Shown: positions 24,284 to 32,364 of the stretch, piece by piece
How positions within the stretch are numbered: the first letter of the stretch is position 1
How the letters are laid out: every line of letters starts with the position of its first letter
Assembly (NCBI GenBank): GCA_036501665.1
Contig: DASXZW010000085.1
Coordinates: 1-64,000 of the forward strand
DNA from: DATAUD01 sp036501665
GTDB taxonomy: Bacteria; Verrucomicrobiota; Verrucomicrobiia; Limisphaerales; Palsa-1400
Length of the DNA stretch: 64,000 bases
Reading direction: 5' to 3'
Translations under genes and position numbers: made by a program
The notes under the pieces: generated by a model
What the model saw: only the letters and a program-made list of their open reading frames with translations
Databases searched by the model: none
What the model was told of the DNA's origin: nothing

Positions 24284-25114
24284 TTGGCGCCTTCGCCGAC
24301 GGGGTTTCTGCACCTGGGTCATGCGCGGACTTTTTGGATGGCGCAGGAACGAGCCGTTGCGGCCCACGGCACTTTGATTCTCCGAAACGAGGACTTGGAT
24401 CGAAGCCGGGCGCGGGCGGAATTTGTGGAGGCGATGCTGGAGGATTTGCGTTGGTTTGGATTTCGCTGGCAGGAGGGGCCGGATTGCGGCGGGTCGTTTG
24501 GGCCGTATTCGCAGAGCGAACGTTATGAATTCCATCGCGCCGGATTTGAGGCGTTGAAATCGCGCGGGTGCATTTATCCATGTTATTGCTCGCGGCAGGA
24601 TGTTTTACGGGCGTTGAGCGCGCCTCATGCGGGGGACGACGAACCGATTTATCCCGGCACTTGCAGGAATAATCTGCTTGACGGCGGCGACCGAAAGGCG
24701 AATTGGCGTTTTCGTGTGCCGGACGGAGAGGCGATTGAGTTTGCGGATGGTGGGTTTGGGAAACAGCAGTTTGTGGCGGGCGAGGACTTCGGGGATTTTG
24801 TTGTCTGGCGGCATGATGAAACGCCATCGTATCAATTGGCGGTGGCGCTTGACGATGCGGCGATGCGCGTGACTGAAGTGGTTCGAGGAGCGGATTTGTT
24901 GGTTTCGACCGCGCGGCAATTGCTTCTTTATCGCGCGCTCAACCTTGAGCCGCCGAAGTTTTATCATTGCCCGTTGGTGACGGATCAATCCGGCTTGCGG
25001 CTGGCTAAACGGAGTGATGCCGCGAGTTTGCGCGCCCTCAGAAAACAAGGTCTGACGCCGGAGGAAATTCGGCGGGGTTGGGGAACTAATTTGTCCTTGG
25101 GTGGAGCGCGTTAG
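24284..25114 (+). CDS. gluQ: Glutamyl-Q tRNA(Asp) synthetase
   Basis: A 276-residue truncated paralogue of glutamyl-tRNA synthetase lacking the anticodon-binding domain. Such proteins attach glutamate to queuosine in tRNA-Asp. It shows APSPTGFLHLGHAR with the HxGH-type signature, a zinc-like site (CYCSRQD then YPGTCRNN), and an LAKRSDAASLRALR block in place of KMSKS. The apparent start is TTG at 24284, giving Met-Ala-Pro-Ser. In the genomic frame upstream the codons read TYRGR before LAPSPTG, which is the conserved N-terminus including the substrate-contacting Arg, but no ATG/GTG/TTG start is found further upstream before the REP element. The start may therefore have been displaced by the repeat, or translation begins at an unusual codon. 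Confidence 0.88.
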   Translation: MAPSPTGFLHLGHARTFWMAQERAVAAHGTLILRNEDLDRSRARAEFVEAMLEDLRWFGFRWQEGPDCGGSFGPYSQSERYEFHRAGFEALKSRGCIYPCYCSRQDVLRALSAPHAGDDEPIYPGTCRNNLLDGGDRKANWRFRVPDGEAIEFADGGFGKQQFVAGEDFGDFVVWRHDETPSYQLAVALDDAAMRVTEVVRGADLLVSTARQLLLYRALNLEPPKFYHCPLVTDQSGLRLAKRSDAASLRALRKQGLTPEEIRRGWGTNLSLGGAR

Positions 25115-25130
25115 GCTTACTCAAAAGCGG

Positions 25131-25160
25131 GGATTAGGATTACGATTAAGATTAGGATCG
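25131..25160. repeat. GATTA-type hexamer tandem repeat
   Basis: Five successive hexameric units of the type GATTAG/GATTAC/GATTAA lie between gluQ and bioF. The same motif occurs as a long inverted repeat at 34226-34311. Function unknown; possibly a dispersed simple repeat. Confidence 0.6.
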
Positions 25161-25246
25161 GGAGGGAATTGGAAAAACAAAGCTGATTTCGCCTGGCACG
25201 AAACCTTTTCTGGCCAATTTCTCGCGGTTATGTATTGTCAATTGAA

Positions 25247-26443
25247 ATGAATGCGTTCGATGAGGAACTGTCGGCCCGGTTAAACGACGTTCGCGAGCAA
25301 GGGCTCTACCGGCAATTGCGCCGATTGGACTCGCCCCAGCAGCCGCGAATCCAGGTGGAGGAGGCGACGCTGCTGAATTTTTCATCGAACGATTACCTCG
25401 GCCTTGCGAATGATCCCGCGCTGAAGACGGCGGCGGTCGATGCTGTCAACAAGTTTGGGGCGGGCACGGGGGCTTCGCGTCTGGTGTGCGGGTCGATGGC
25501 GCCGCATCATCAATTGGAGGAGGCGCTGGCGGCTTTCAAAGGGACTGAGGCGGCGCTGACGTTTTCTTCGGGATACGACGCGGCCATAGGGACGATTTGC
25601 GCTCTCCTTGACAGCGATGACGTGGTTGTCGTGGATAAACTGGTTCATGCGTGCATTGTCGATGGGGCGCGGCTTTCCGGCGCGAAGTTGCGCGTGTTTG
25701 GGCATAATAATCTCAGCGATCTGGCGAAAATTCTTCGTTGGGCGAACCGTCGCCATGCCACAATTCCGGCTACACCGGATGAGCGGAAACCGCGGACGTT
25801 GATCATCACCGAAAGCATTTTTTCGATGGATGGGGACCAGTCGCCGTTGCGGGAAATTGTCGCGCTGAAAGAGAAATACGGCGCGTGGCTGATGGTCGAT
25901 GAGGCGCACGCGACCGGCCTGTACGGAAAATCGCGGCGGGGATTGGCCGAGGAGTTTGATGTCGCCTCGAAGATCGAGATTCAAATGGGGACGCTGGGAA
26001 AGGCGTTTGGTTCCGCTGGAGGGTATATTTGCGGATCACGGGTTTTGATTGACTGCCTGATCAATCGCGCGCGGCCATTTATTTTCACGACTGCGCCTCC
26101 GCCTGCGGTTGTTGCCGCTGCGGCGGCTGGAGTGAAGTTGGTTCAAAGCGCGGCGGGCGAGCAACGGCGGAATCAGCTTTGGGCGAATGTGACGCGGATT
26201 TCCCGGCACATTGATTCAAAGGGGAGTTCGATCATCCCGATTATTATTGGTGACGAAGCGAAGGCGGTGAAGATGTCCGCCGCGTTGCGCGACAATGGAG
26301 TCCATGTTCCGGCGATCCGGTTTCCGACTGTGGCGCACGGACAGGCGCGGTTGCGTTTGACGGTCACGGCGGCCCACACTTCGGAAGACCTGGATCAATT
26401 GCTCGCGGCGTTGCGGGCGGTCAATCTCGCTTCCCGTTCCTGA
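25247..26443 (+). CDS. bioF: 8-Amino-7-oxononanoate synthase
   Basis: A 398-residue PLP-dependent alpha-oxoamine synthase that joins pimeloyl-CoA (or its acyl-carrier form) and alanine in biotin synthesis. Visible features are LNFSSNDYLGLANDP, the GTGASRLVCGSMAPHHQLEE segment, DEAHATGLYG with the PLP-contacting Asp, and the PLP-Lys region MGTLGKAFGSAGGY. Start at ATG 25247 rather than the TTG at 25235. bioA follows after a 2-base gap, so the two are one operon; bioB and bioD are not adjacent. The alternative family member, 2-amino-3-ketobutyrate CoA ligase, is less likely given bioA. Confidence 0.92.
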   Translation: MNAFDEELSARLNDVREQGLYRQLRRLDSPQQPRIQVEEATLLNFSSNDYLGLANDPALKTAAVDAVNKFGAGTGASRLVCGSMAPHHQLEEALAAFKGTEAALTFSSGYDAAIGTICALLDSDDVVVVDKLVHACIVDGARLSGAKLRVFGHNNLSDLAKILRWANRRHATIPATPDERKPRTLIITESIFSMDGDQSPLREIVALKEKYGAWLMVDEAHATGLYGKSRRGLAEEFDVASKIEIQMGTLGKAFGSAGGYICGSRVLIDCLINRARPFIFTTAPPPAVVAAAAAGVKLVQSAAGEQRRNQLWANVTRISRHIDSKGSSIIPIIIGDEAKAVKMSAALRDNGVHVPAIRFPTVAHGQARLRLTVTAAHTSEDLDQLLAALRAVNLASRS

Positions 26444-26445
26444 AT

Positions 26446-27837
26446 TTGCCTTCTCTCGCGCAGTTGGACCGGAGCTACGTCTGGCATCCATTCACCCAGA
26501 TGCGCGACTGGCTCAAGCACGAGCCGATCGTGATTGTCGGCGGCAGCGGTTCGGTGTTGCGCGACGCGCGCGGCAAAGAATACCTGGACGCCAATTCCTC
26601 GATCTGGACGAATCTTCATGGGCATCAAAATCGCGCGATTGATGCCGCGGTCAGAAAGCAACTCGGAAAAATCGCGCATTCATCGGCGCTTGGGCTTGCG
26701 AATGAACCGGCGTCGTTGTTGGCGGAGAAATTGTCGAAATTGGCGGGTCCCACAATTTCAGGGGACATGCGCAGGGTGTTTTTTTCCGACGACGGTTCGA
26801 CGGCGATGGAAGCGGCGTTGAAGATGGCTTACGAATTCGCGCGGCGGTCGGGCCTTTCCAAGAAACCAAAATTCCTCTCGCTGCAATCGGCTTATCACGG
26901 GGACACCATCGGGGCGGTGAGTCTTGGGCACATTGATCTTTTTCACAAGGCTTACGGCGGGCTGCTTTTCAAGAGCGACAAGGTGATGGCGCCGTTTTGT
27001 TACCGGTGTCCGTTTAATCGCGTCAAGCCGGAGCGGGCGGATGCGCGGACTTATCGGAAATGCAATTGGGAATGCACGGGAAAGCTGGAGCAAAAATTCA
27101 GCGCTCAAAAAAAACGCGGAAATCCTTACGCGGCGTTTGTTTTTGAGCCGTTAATCCAGGGGGCCGCGGGAATGGTTCCGCAGCCGGAAGGATGGCTGGG
27201 GCGCGCGGCGGAAATCGCGCGCGGGCACGGAGCGTTGCTTGTCGCGGACGAGGTGATGACGGGGTTTGGGAGAACCGGGACAGTTTTTGCATGTGAAAAA
27301 GAATCTGTGTCGCCGGATTTGGTGGCTCTCGCCAAGGGGATGACGGGCGGTTATTTGCCGATGGCCGCGACGCTGGCGACAAAAAAAATATTTGACTCGT
27401 TTCTTGGGCGATACGACGAGTTTAAGACTTTCTTTCACGGGCATAGTTATACGGGGAATCAGATTGGCGCGGCGGCGGCGCTGGCGAGCTTGCGGCTGTT
27501 GGAATCGAAGAAATCCATTCGGGCGAGGGGCGAATTGGAGTCTGCGCTGGCGGAATCTTTGGGTTGCCTTTGGAGTCTTCCCAACGTCGGCGATGTGCGG
27601 CAGGTGGGATTGATCGTGGGAGTTGAGTTAGTCAAGAATTGGAAAACGCGTGAACCGTTTTCACCGGGTGAACAGGCGGGGATTCGCGTTTGCGAAGCGA
27701 TGGCGCGACGGGGCATCTTAACGCGGCCTGTGGGAAACGTAATTGTGATAATGCCGCCGTATTGCACGACGACAATGCAGGTGAGGCGAATTGTCGTGGC
27801 CTTACACGAGAGCGTTGAAGGAGTCTTGGGAAATTAA
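26446..27837 (+). CDS. bioA: Adenosylmethionine-8-amino-7-oxononanoate aminotransferase
   Basis: A 463-residue class III aminotransferase that converts 8-amino-7-oxononanoate to 7,8-diaminononanoate. The N-terminal SYVWHPFTQMRDW and SSIWTNLHGHQN motifs are typical of BioA; FSDDGSTAMEAALKMA and the PLP-lysine region LVALAKGMTGGYLPMAAT are intact. The start codon is TTG at 26446, two bases after the bioF stop; no ATG lies nearby in frame. It completes the bioF-bioA pair. Confidence 0.93.
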   Translation: MPSLAQLDRSYVWHPFTQMRDWLKHEPIVIVGGSGSVLRDARGKEYLDANSSIWTNLHGHQNRAIDAAVRKQLGKIAHSSALGLANEPASLLAEKLSKLAGPTISGDMRRVFFSDDGSTAMEAALKMAYEFARRSGLSKKPKFLSLQSAYHGDTIGAVSLGHIDLFHKAYGGLLFKSDKVMAPFCYRCPFNRVKPERADARTYRKCNWECTGKLEQKFSAQKKRGNPYAAFVFEPLIQGAAGMVPQPEGWLGRAAEIARGHGALLVADEVMTGFGRTGTVFACEKESVSPDLVALAKGMTGGYLPMAATLATKKIFDSFLGRYDEFKTFFHGHSYTGNQIGAAAALASLRLLESKKSIRARGELESALAESLGCLWSLPNVGDVRQVGLIVGVELVKNWKTREPFSPGEQAGIRVCEAMARRGILTRPVGNVIVIMPPYCTTTMQVRRIVVALHESVEGVLGN

Positions 27838-27864
27838 CGACCGCGCAGGCAGAGAAAGGAATGT

Positions 27865-27895
27865 CAGAGGCGGCGCGGCAGCGCCGCCCTACCAA
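27865..27895. repeat. REP-type hairpin, family B
   Basis: A palindrome GGCGGCGC ... GCGCCGCC with a short centre, followed by CTACCAA; the opposite strand carries GTAG in front of the stem. It lies between the convergent ends of bioA and gspD, where it could serve as a bidirectional stem-loop for transcript ends. Confidence 0.75.
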
Positions 27896-27916
27896 GAATT
27901 ATTTGTCACACTCATG

Positions 27917-30199
27917 CTATGGCGAGTCTTCGATTGGGGGGATTGATTTTATGGAAGGATTGTTGGTGTTGTAGTAATACATGTCGGATTGGCGATGCTT
28001 CTTTAATTCCCTGGCGCGCTTGTCGGCGTCTTTCGCCATTTTTTCCTCAATCGCGGCGTTGCGATCCTCTTCGGCCTGGCGAATTTCCAACTCAGCTTGT
28101 TTGACGCCGGAAAGTTTGTTGCGCTCGATTGTCGCCACAGAAGCGGCGATCTCAGGCGTCTTCAAGACTGTGGGACGCATGAGCATGACCAGTTCGGTGC
28201 GCAGGTTTTGGAATGACCGGCTCTTGAAGAGATTTCCCAGGCCCGGAATGTCCTTCAGCCACGGAACGCCGGTATCCGAGGTCGTGCGGCTGTCGCTGAT
28301 GAAGCCGCCGAGAATAATGGTTTCACCATCACGCACGGCAACCTTCGCGCCAGCCTGGCGTTTCGTGGTGGTGGGGACGCTGCCGACTCCGGCGATTTGC
28401 ACGCCGGGTCCCAGTTGCTCCACGTCCGCCTGGATGTCCATGACCACGAGGCCTTCGGGATTTATCAATGGCAACACCTGCAAATGAATGCCGACCTCCA
28501 ATTGGGTGTATTGTGAACTTGGGCCTGCGCCGTAGCCGTAATTGTAAGTGCCCGTGACGTAAGGGACCGTATTGCCGATGAACAAATCGGCGGGCACGGC
28601 GTGGGATGTTTGAATTCGCGGGCGGGAGAGGACATTGACGCGGCTATCTCCAGCGACAGCTTCAAGAACCACGTTGAGGTCGTTGCCGAACTTGGCAAAG
28701 TAACTGAAGCCTCCCGGAAGGTTAGCCAACGTCGAACCGCTGGGAACGGCTGTGTTGGCCACGCCGTTGCTGCTGGCCGTCGATCCGTTCAGAAAGCCGG
28801 AGGCGGCGCTGCTCAAGCTGTTCAAACCGCCCAGTCCGGAAAACGAACTTTTCTGGTTTTGGGTGAGATAACTGACTCCTGTGCTTTGAGTCCCCGTCAA
28901 GTTGATTTCCATGACAATTGCGTCGATCAACACCTGTGACAGCACGACATCCAGCTTCGCAATGATGGATTTAATCATCTTCATGTCGTCGTCGTTGGCG
29001 AAAACTAGAAGGGAATTGGTCCGTTCATCGGCAATGATCTTGGTCTGGCCGAAGAGTTGAAACTGCCCCGCGCCGGCGGCGTTTTGGACGATTTTTTGGA
29101 GGTTATTTTGGAATGCGCTGCGCGCGCCGGTTGCCTGGGAATTGATGCCTCCTCCTCCGCCGAAGCTTGATTGACCGGGTTGGCCGGAATAACCACCGAC
29201 GCCGCCGTTTACGCCGTTGCCGGTATTTCCAAAACCGTTCCGACCGCTGGCTCCATTGCCGCCAAAACTGGTCGCGCCTGAGCTGCTCTTGCCGACAGAC
29301 GTTCCACCGCTGGCGCCCAATGCGCTCAAGGCCGACGCAATGTCGCTTGCGAGAGCGTATTTGATCGGGATAACTTCCGGTTTGATGCTCAGCGGCGTCA
29401 GGATATCGATGCGATGAATCATTTCCATCATGCGACCGACATTTTCCGCGTAATCCCGCAAGATGACGGTCTGTGTGCTCGGCAGCGCGATGATCGTGTT
29501 CGGCAGTGTCGAAGCGAATGGCTTGAGAATTTGGACGAGGTCTTCCACCGAGGTGTATTTTACCTGGACGATCTGCGTTACGAATTTGCCCGCGAGCGGC
29601 AGGTTGGTGCTCAAGGAAAACGATCCACCGGCGCTTCCCGCCGAGGGCGAAGGAATGACTTTGGCGAATTTGTCCCCAATCGGAACCACGGAGATTCCAT
29701 TCATGGCCAGGACCGTTTCCAGGGCAACGATTGCTTCTGTCTTGGTCAAGGGGCTTTCGGTTTTGAGTGTGACGGTGGCTGTGGCCGGAATGGCCTCTGG
29801 TCCGCCGCCCATCAACAAAGTGCGCCCCACCAAAGGAGCGTAAACGTCACTGAGCAATTGCGGGACTGGCACCGCTGGAAAATCATAAATGATGTCGGCT
29901 TTATTGTCATCAAAGTCAGCACTGTTTGTTGACGTTGCAGCGAGCGGGTTTTTCAAATCAGGCGTGGACGCAGATTTTGCGACAGTGGGTGATGGAGGAG
30001 CCGTCGGCGTAGTATGGGGCACTGGCGGACCGACTGGCGCGCGCGTTGGCGATGTGTTTATCGGGGTCTGGACGCGGCGAGAGGGGATTTGGACCTGGGC
30101 GACCTGCCAGCCATTGGGGGAATTAAGATCTGTCTCCGCGCCCACGCCGCCCGCAAGGGCGAAGAGCAGGCATAAAGAGATCAAGTTTTTTAAGCTCAT
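27917..30199 (-). CDS. gspD: Type II secretion system secretin GspD
   Basis: A 760-residue outer-membrane channel protein. It has a signal peptide (LISLCLLFALAGGVGAE), a long Pro/Thr-rich linker (residues about 35-80), N0/N1-type periplasmic domains (YDFPAVPVPQLLSDVYAPLV, QIVQVKYTSVEDLVQILKPF), a Gly-rich stretch around residue 315-345, and a secretin barrel domain (VLSQVLIDAIVMEINLTGTQ, VNVLSRPRIQTSHA, VAVRDGETIILGGFISDSRT, VPWLKDIPGLGNLFKSRS). It ends with an acidic/basic helical tail (EIRQAEEDRNAAIEEKMAKD). It ends the gspE-gspL-like-pilO-like-gspD operon; no pilotin or inner-membrane gspF/gspG is found here. Confidence 0.93.
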   Translation of the reverse strand: MSLKNLISLCLLFALAGGVGAETDLNSPNGWQVAQVQIPSRRVQTPINTSPTRAPVGPPVPHTTPTAPPSPTVAKSASTPDLKNPLAATSTNSADFDDNKADIIYDFPAVPVPQLLSDVYAPLVGRTLLMGGGPEAIPATATVTLKTESPLTKTEAIVALETVLAMNGISVVPIGDKFAKVIPSPSAGSAGGSFSLSTNLPLAGKFVTQIVQVKYTSVEDLVQILKPFASTLPNTIIALPSTQTVILRDYAENVGRMMEMIHRIDILTPLSIKPEVIPIKYALASDIASALSALGASGGTSVGKSSSGATSFGGNGASGRNGFGNTGNGVNGGVGGYSGQPGQSSFGGGGGINSQATGARSAFQNNLQKIVQNAAGAGQFQLFGQTKIIADERTNSLLVFANDDDMKMIKSIIAKLDVVLSQVLIDAIVMEINLTGTQSTGVSYLTQNQKSSFSGLGGLNSLSSAASGFLNGSTASSNGVANTAVPSGSTLANLPGGFSYFAKFGNDLNVVLEAVAGDSRVNVLSRPRIQTSHAVPADLFIGNTVPYVTGTYNYGYGAGPSSQYTQLEVGIHLQVLPLINPEGLVVMDIQADVEQLGPGVQIAGVGSVPTTTKRQAGAKVAVRDGETIILGGFISDSRTTSDTGVPWLKDIPGLGNLFKSRSFQNLRTELVMLMRPTVLKTPEIAASVATIERNKLSGVKQAELEIRQAEEDRNAAIEEKMAKDADKRARELKKHRQSDMYYYNTNNPSIKSIPPIEDSP

Positions 30200-30229
30200 A
30201 AAAATATTAGAAAGGCGTGTTGCGGTCCG

Positions 30230-30988
30230 TCATCTTTTTGGCGGCGTGAAAATTGTATGCGGAGCCAGACCTGGCGGGCGGGAGCCTCGTTGGTTGGGCG
30301 GAACCGCGCCGGGTTTTGCTGGCGGAGGTTTCGCGCCAGCTCTGTTAGTAGTCAGCGACTGCTGGACATTGGACCTGGCGGGCTTGGTACCGGCAGATGG
30401 CTTGGACACGGCGGACTTTGCCGCAGCGGGGGGCGGTTTTTTGAAATTGGCGATGAAGGTCACCGCGCCCTTGAGCCGGTAACGGTTTTGGTCCTGCGGG
30501 CCAAGATCGATTTCGCTGACGCGAATCATCGCGGGGTCGTTGCCGATGTTGTAGAGAAAATTGATGAGCTGCGGCTCCTGACTGTCAAATGTAATTCTCG
30601 CCGTTTCTCTTTCAAAGAATTCGTTGGTTTGCGGCCCGGCTGAACCGGGAATATAATTGGCGACGTTGACACCGGCCTTGTGCGCCTGGTTGATGATCGT
30701 GCTCTGCAATTGGATTTGCACGTCGGCCACTCCCGCGCCTTCCTGGCGAACCAGTTTTGCGAGCTGCTTTTGCAAACCGTTGGTGGGGTTTGTGTCGAGG
30801 GCGATCTCCTTGTTGAATTTTTCAATGTCGGAGCGCATTGCCGCAAGCTGCTTCTGAAGCTTTCCCCATTCGCTGAAATGCGGCCAGACGAAGAGCAGGT
30901 TGAGCACGACAATCAGCACCATCCCAATGCCGACGACGATGCGGCGTTCCTGGGGCGTCAAATTGAGTTGTTCGAGCGTGTTGTTCAC
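30230..30988 (-). CDS. GspM/PilO-like assembly protein
   Basis: A 252-residue protein with one N-terminal membrane helix (RIVVGIGMVLIVVLNLLFVW), a coiled-coil segment after it (KLQKQLAAMRSDIEKFNKEI), a periplasmic ferredoxin-like domain of PilO type (residues about 90-185), and a Pro/Ala-rich tail rich in basic residues. PilO and GspM proteins pair with PilN/GspL in the inner-membrane platform of type IV pili or type II secretion. The gene overlaps the upstream one by ATGA (30985-30988), so the partnership is strongly supported. Confidence 0.75.
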   Translation of the reverse strand: MNNTLEQLNLTPQERRIVVGIGMVLIVVLNLLFVWPHFSEWGKLQKQLAAMRSDIEKFNKEIALDTNPTNGLQKQLAKLVRQEGAGVADVQIQLQSTIINQAHKAGVNVANYIPGSAGPQTNEFFERETARITFDSQEPQLINFLYNIGNDPAMIRVSEIDLGPQDQNRYRLKGAVTFIANFKKPPPAAAKSAVSKPSAGTKPARSNVQQSLTTNRAGAKPPPAKPGAVPPNQRGSRPPGLAPHTIFTPPKR

Positions 30989-32364
30989 GGCTCGGCCTCC
31001 GTAAGCTGGCAGTTAAAACGCCAGGTGGTATTCGCGCCTTTTGTCTCTGTGGTTGGCGGCGAAACTTCTGAAAACAGCGGTTGATCCGCCCGGTTCGGAT
31101 TTGGGATGCGGCGAAGCTCTTCGTTGAACTTGCCCAGCAAATCTGAGTCTCCAGCCTCCTCATTCACTGCGGAGCCGTTCAGCTCAAATTTGCCGCGTTG
31201 AAAATAAATGTGGTCGATGGTCACGTTGTCGGGCAGGTGTTCCGCCACAGCCTTGAGGCAATCGAGCGCCTTGTATTTGAGTTCCTGGCGGTCAACAAGA
31301 ATCTTGATCTGCTCGGCATCTTTCAAGGCGTTGGTGTAACTGCCGCTGATGCTGGTGAGGTCGTGTTTGACCCGGTCGTATTTCAGTTTGAGCACGTAAA
31401 GCGCGCCGAAGTAGATGAGCACGCCGACGATATACGCGCTCAGGAGGGCAACCAATCCCCGCATCCAAAGTCCGTCGATGAATCGTTGGCGGTAACGGAG
31501 GGCAAAATCCGCGGGCAAGAGACTGATCACAGCGCCGGTCTCCGAATAACGCTTCGCGGCCAACGCCGCCAACTTCTGAGGCTCTGCGGTTGGATGAAGT
31601 TTCAACGGATAGCCTGAGTCGCGAAAGATCGGCTCCCAGAAACGCGTTTCTTCGGGGCCGGAGACCAGATGGATCGTTGGCGCTTCGGAAAGCCAGCCTT
31701 CCAGTTCCCCTGCCCACGCGATTTGTTCGAGTTGCGTTTTGAGTTGCGCGCCGCGCTCGGGTCCGTTTTTCAACAGGACAAGAGTGAGGTTTTGCACGGT
31801 GCCGCCATACCACCATGCGGTAAGGACGGCTTCGTTTTCGCCGCCTGGAAAAACCCAGACGCCGTCCTCGTGGATATTCGCGGCGATTAGCTGGTCCAGC
31901 GCAGGCGTGTCCAATCGGTCGGCCAGATAACCTTCTTTTTCCAATTGGCCGAGGAATTCCTCCACAGCGGAGTGGGCTGCAATGACGACGATGACTGTCT
32001 GGAGGGCGTCTGCCTTCTCCACGGGGCGAGGCAGCAGATAGTAACTCCAAACCATCTGGCCCACCGGCAGAGGCGAAAGCTTTTCCAATTGCAACTCAAT
32101 CATCTGGCCGATTTCCGCGGCGTCGGAAGGCGGCAGATGGATGACGCGGAGAAATACTCTGTCCGCGGGAAGCCATGCGATATTGAGTTTGCGGCGGAAA
32201 ACGGATTGCCAGTCCTTCGCGGCCATTCCCGAAGGAATGCCTTCGTCGAGAAGCAGCGTTTTTTCGGCGTGAATGGCGTAATGATCGCCGCTTGGCGCGA
32301 GCTGCCATATCCGGCGTCCACTGACGCTGGTTTGAAGAACGTTGACGATTTGCCAGCGAGCCAT
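30985..32364 (-). CDS. GspL-like protein (PilM-PilN fusion form)
   Basis: A 459-residue protein. The first 260 residues have an actin-like PilM/GspL cytoplasmic domain (DAAEIGQMIELQLEKLSPLP, VVIAAHSAVEEFLGQLEKEG), followed by one membrane helix (GLVALLSAYIVGVLIYFGAL near residue 320) and a periplasmic PilN-like domain with a coiled coil. In type IV pili these parts are separate PilM and PilN; here, as in GspL, they form one chain that links the assembly ATPase to the periplasm. The start at 32364 overlaps the gspE stop as TGATG; a six-codon longer alternative was rejected. Confidence 0.8.
   Translation of the reverse strand: MARWQIVNVLQTSVSGRRIWQLAPSGDHYAIHAEKTLLLDEGIPSGMAAKDWQSVFRRKLNIAWLPADRVFLRVIHLPPSDAAEIGQMIELQLEKLSPLPVGQMVWSYYLLPRPVEKADALQTVIVVIAAHSAVEEFLGQLEKEGYLADRLDTPALDQLIAANIHEDGVWVFPGGENEAVLTAWWYGGTVQNLTLVLLKNGPERGAQLKTQLEQIAWAGELEGWLSEAPTIHLVSGPEETRFWEPIFRDSGYPLKLHPTAEPQKLAALAAKRYSETGAVISLLPADFALRYRQRFIDGLWMRGLVALLSAYIVGVLIYFGALYVLKLKYDRVKHDLTSISGSYTNALKDAEQIKILVDRQELKYKALDCLKAVAEHLPDNVTIDHIYFQRGKFELNGSAVNEEAGDSDLLGKFNEELRRIPNPNRADQPLFSEVSPPTTETKGANTTWRFNCQLTEAEP

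Noticed and set aside
22983..24827. 614-codon open frame on the minus strand
   Set aside because: It lies opposite the sugar kinase and gluQ genes; its translation is rich in Arg, Pro and His without domain structure, as expected for the reverse strand of GC-rich coding DNA.
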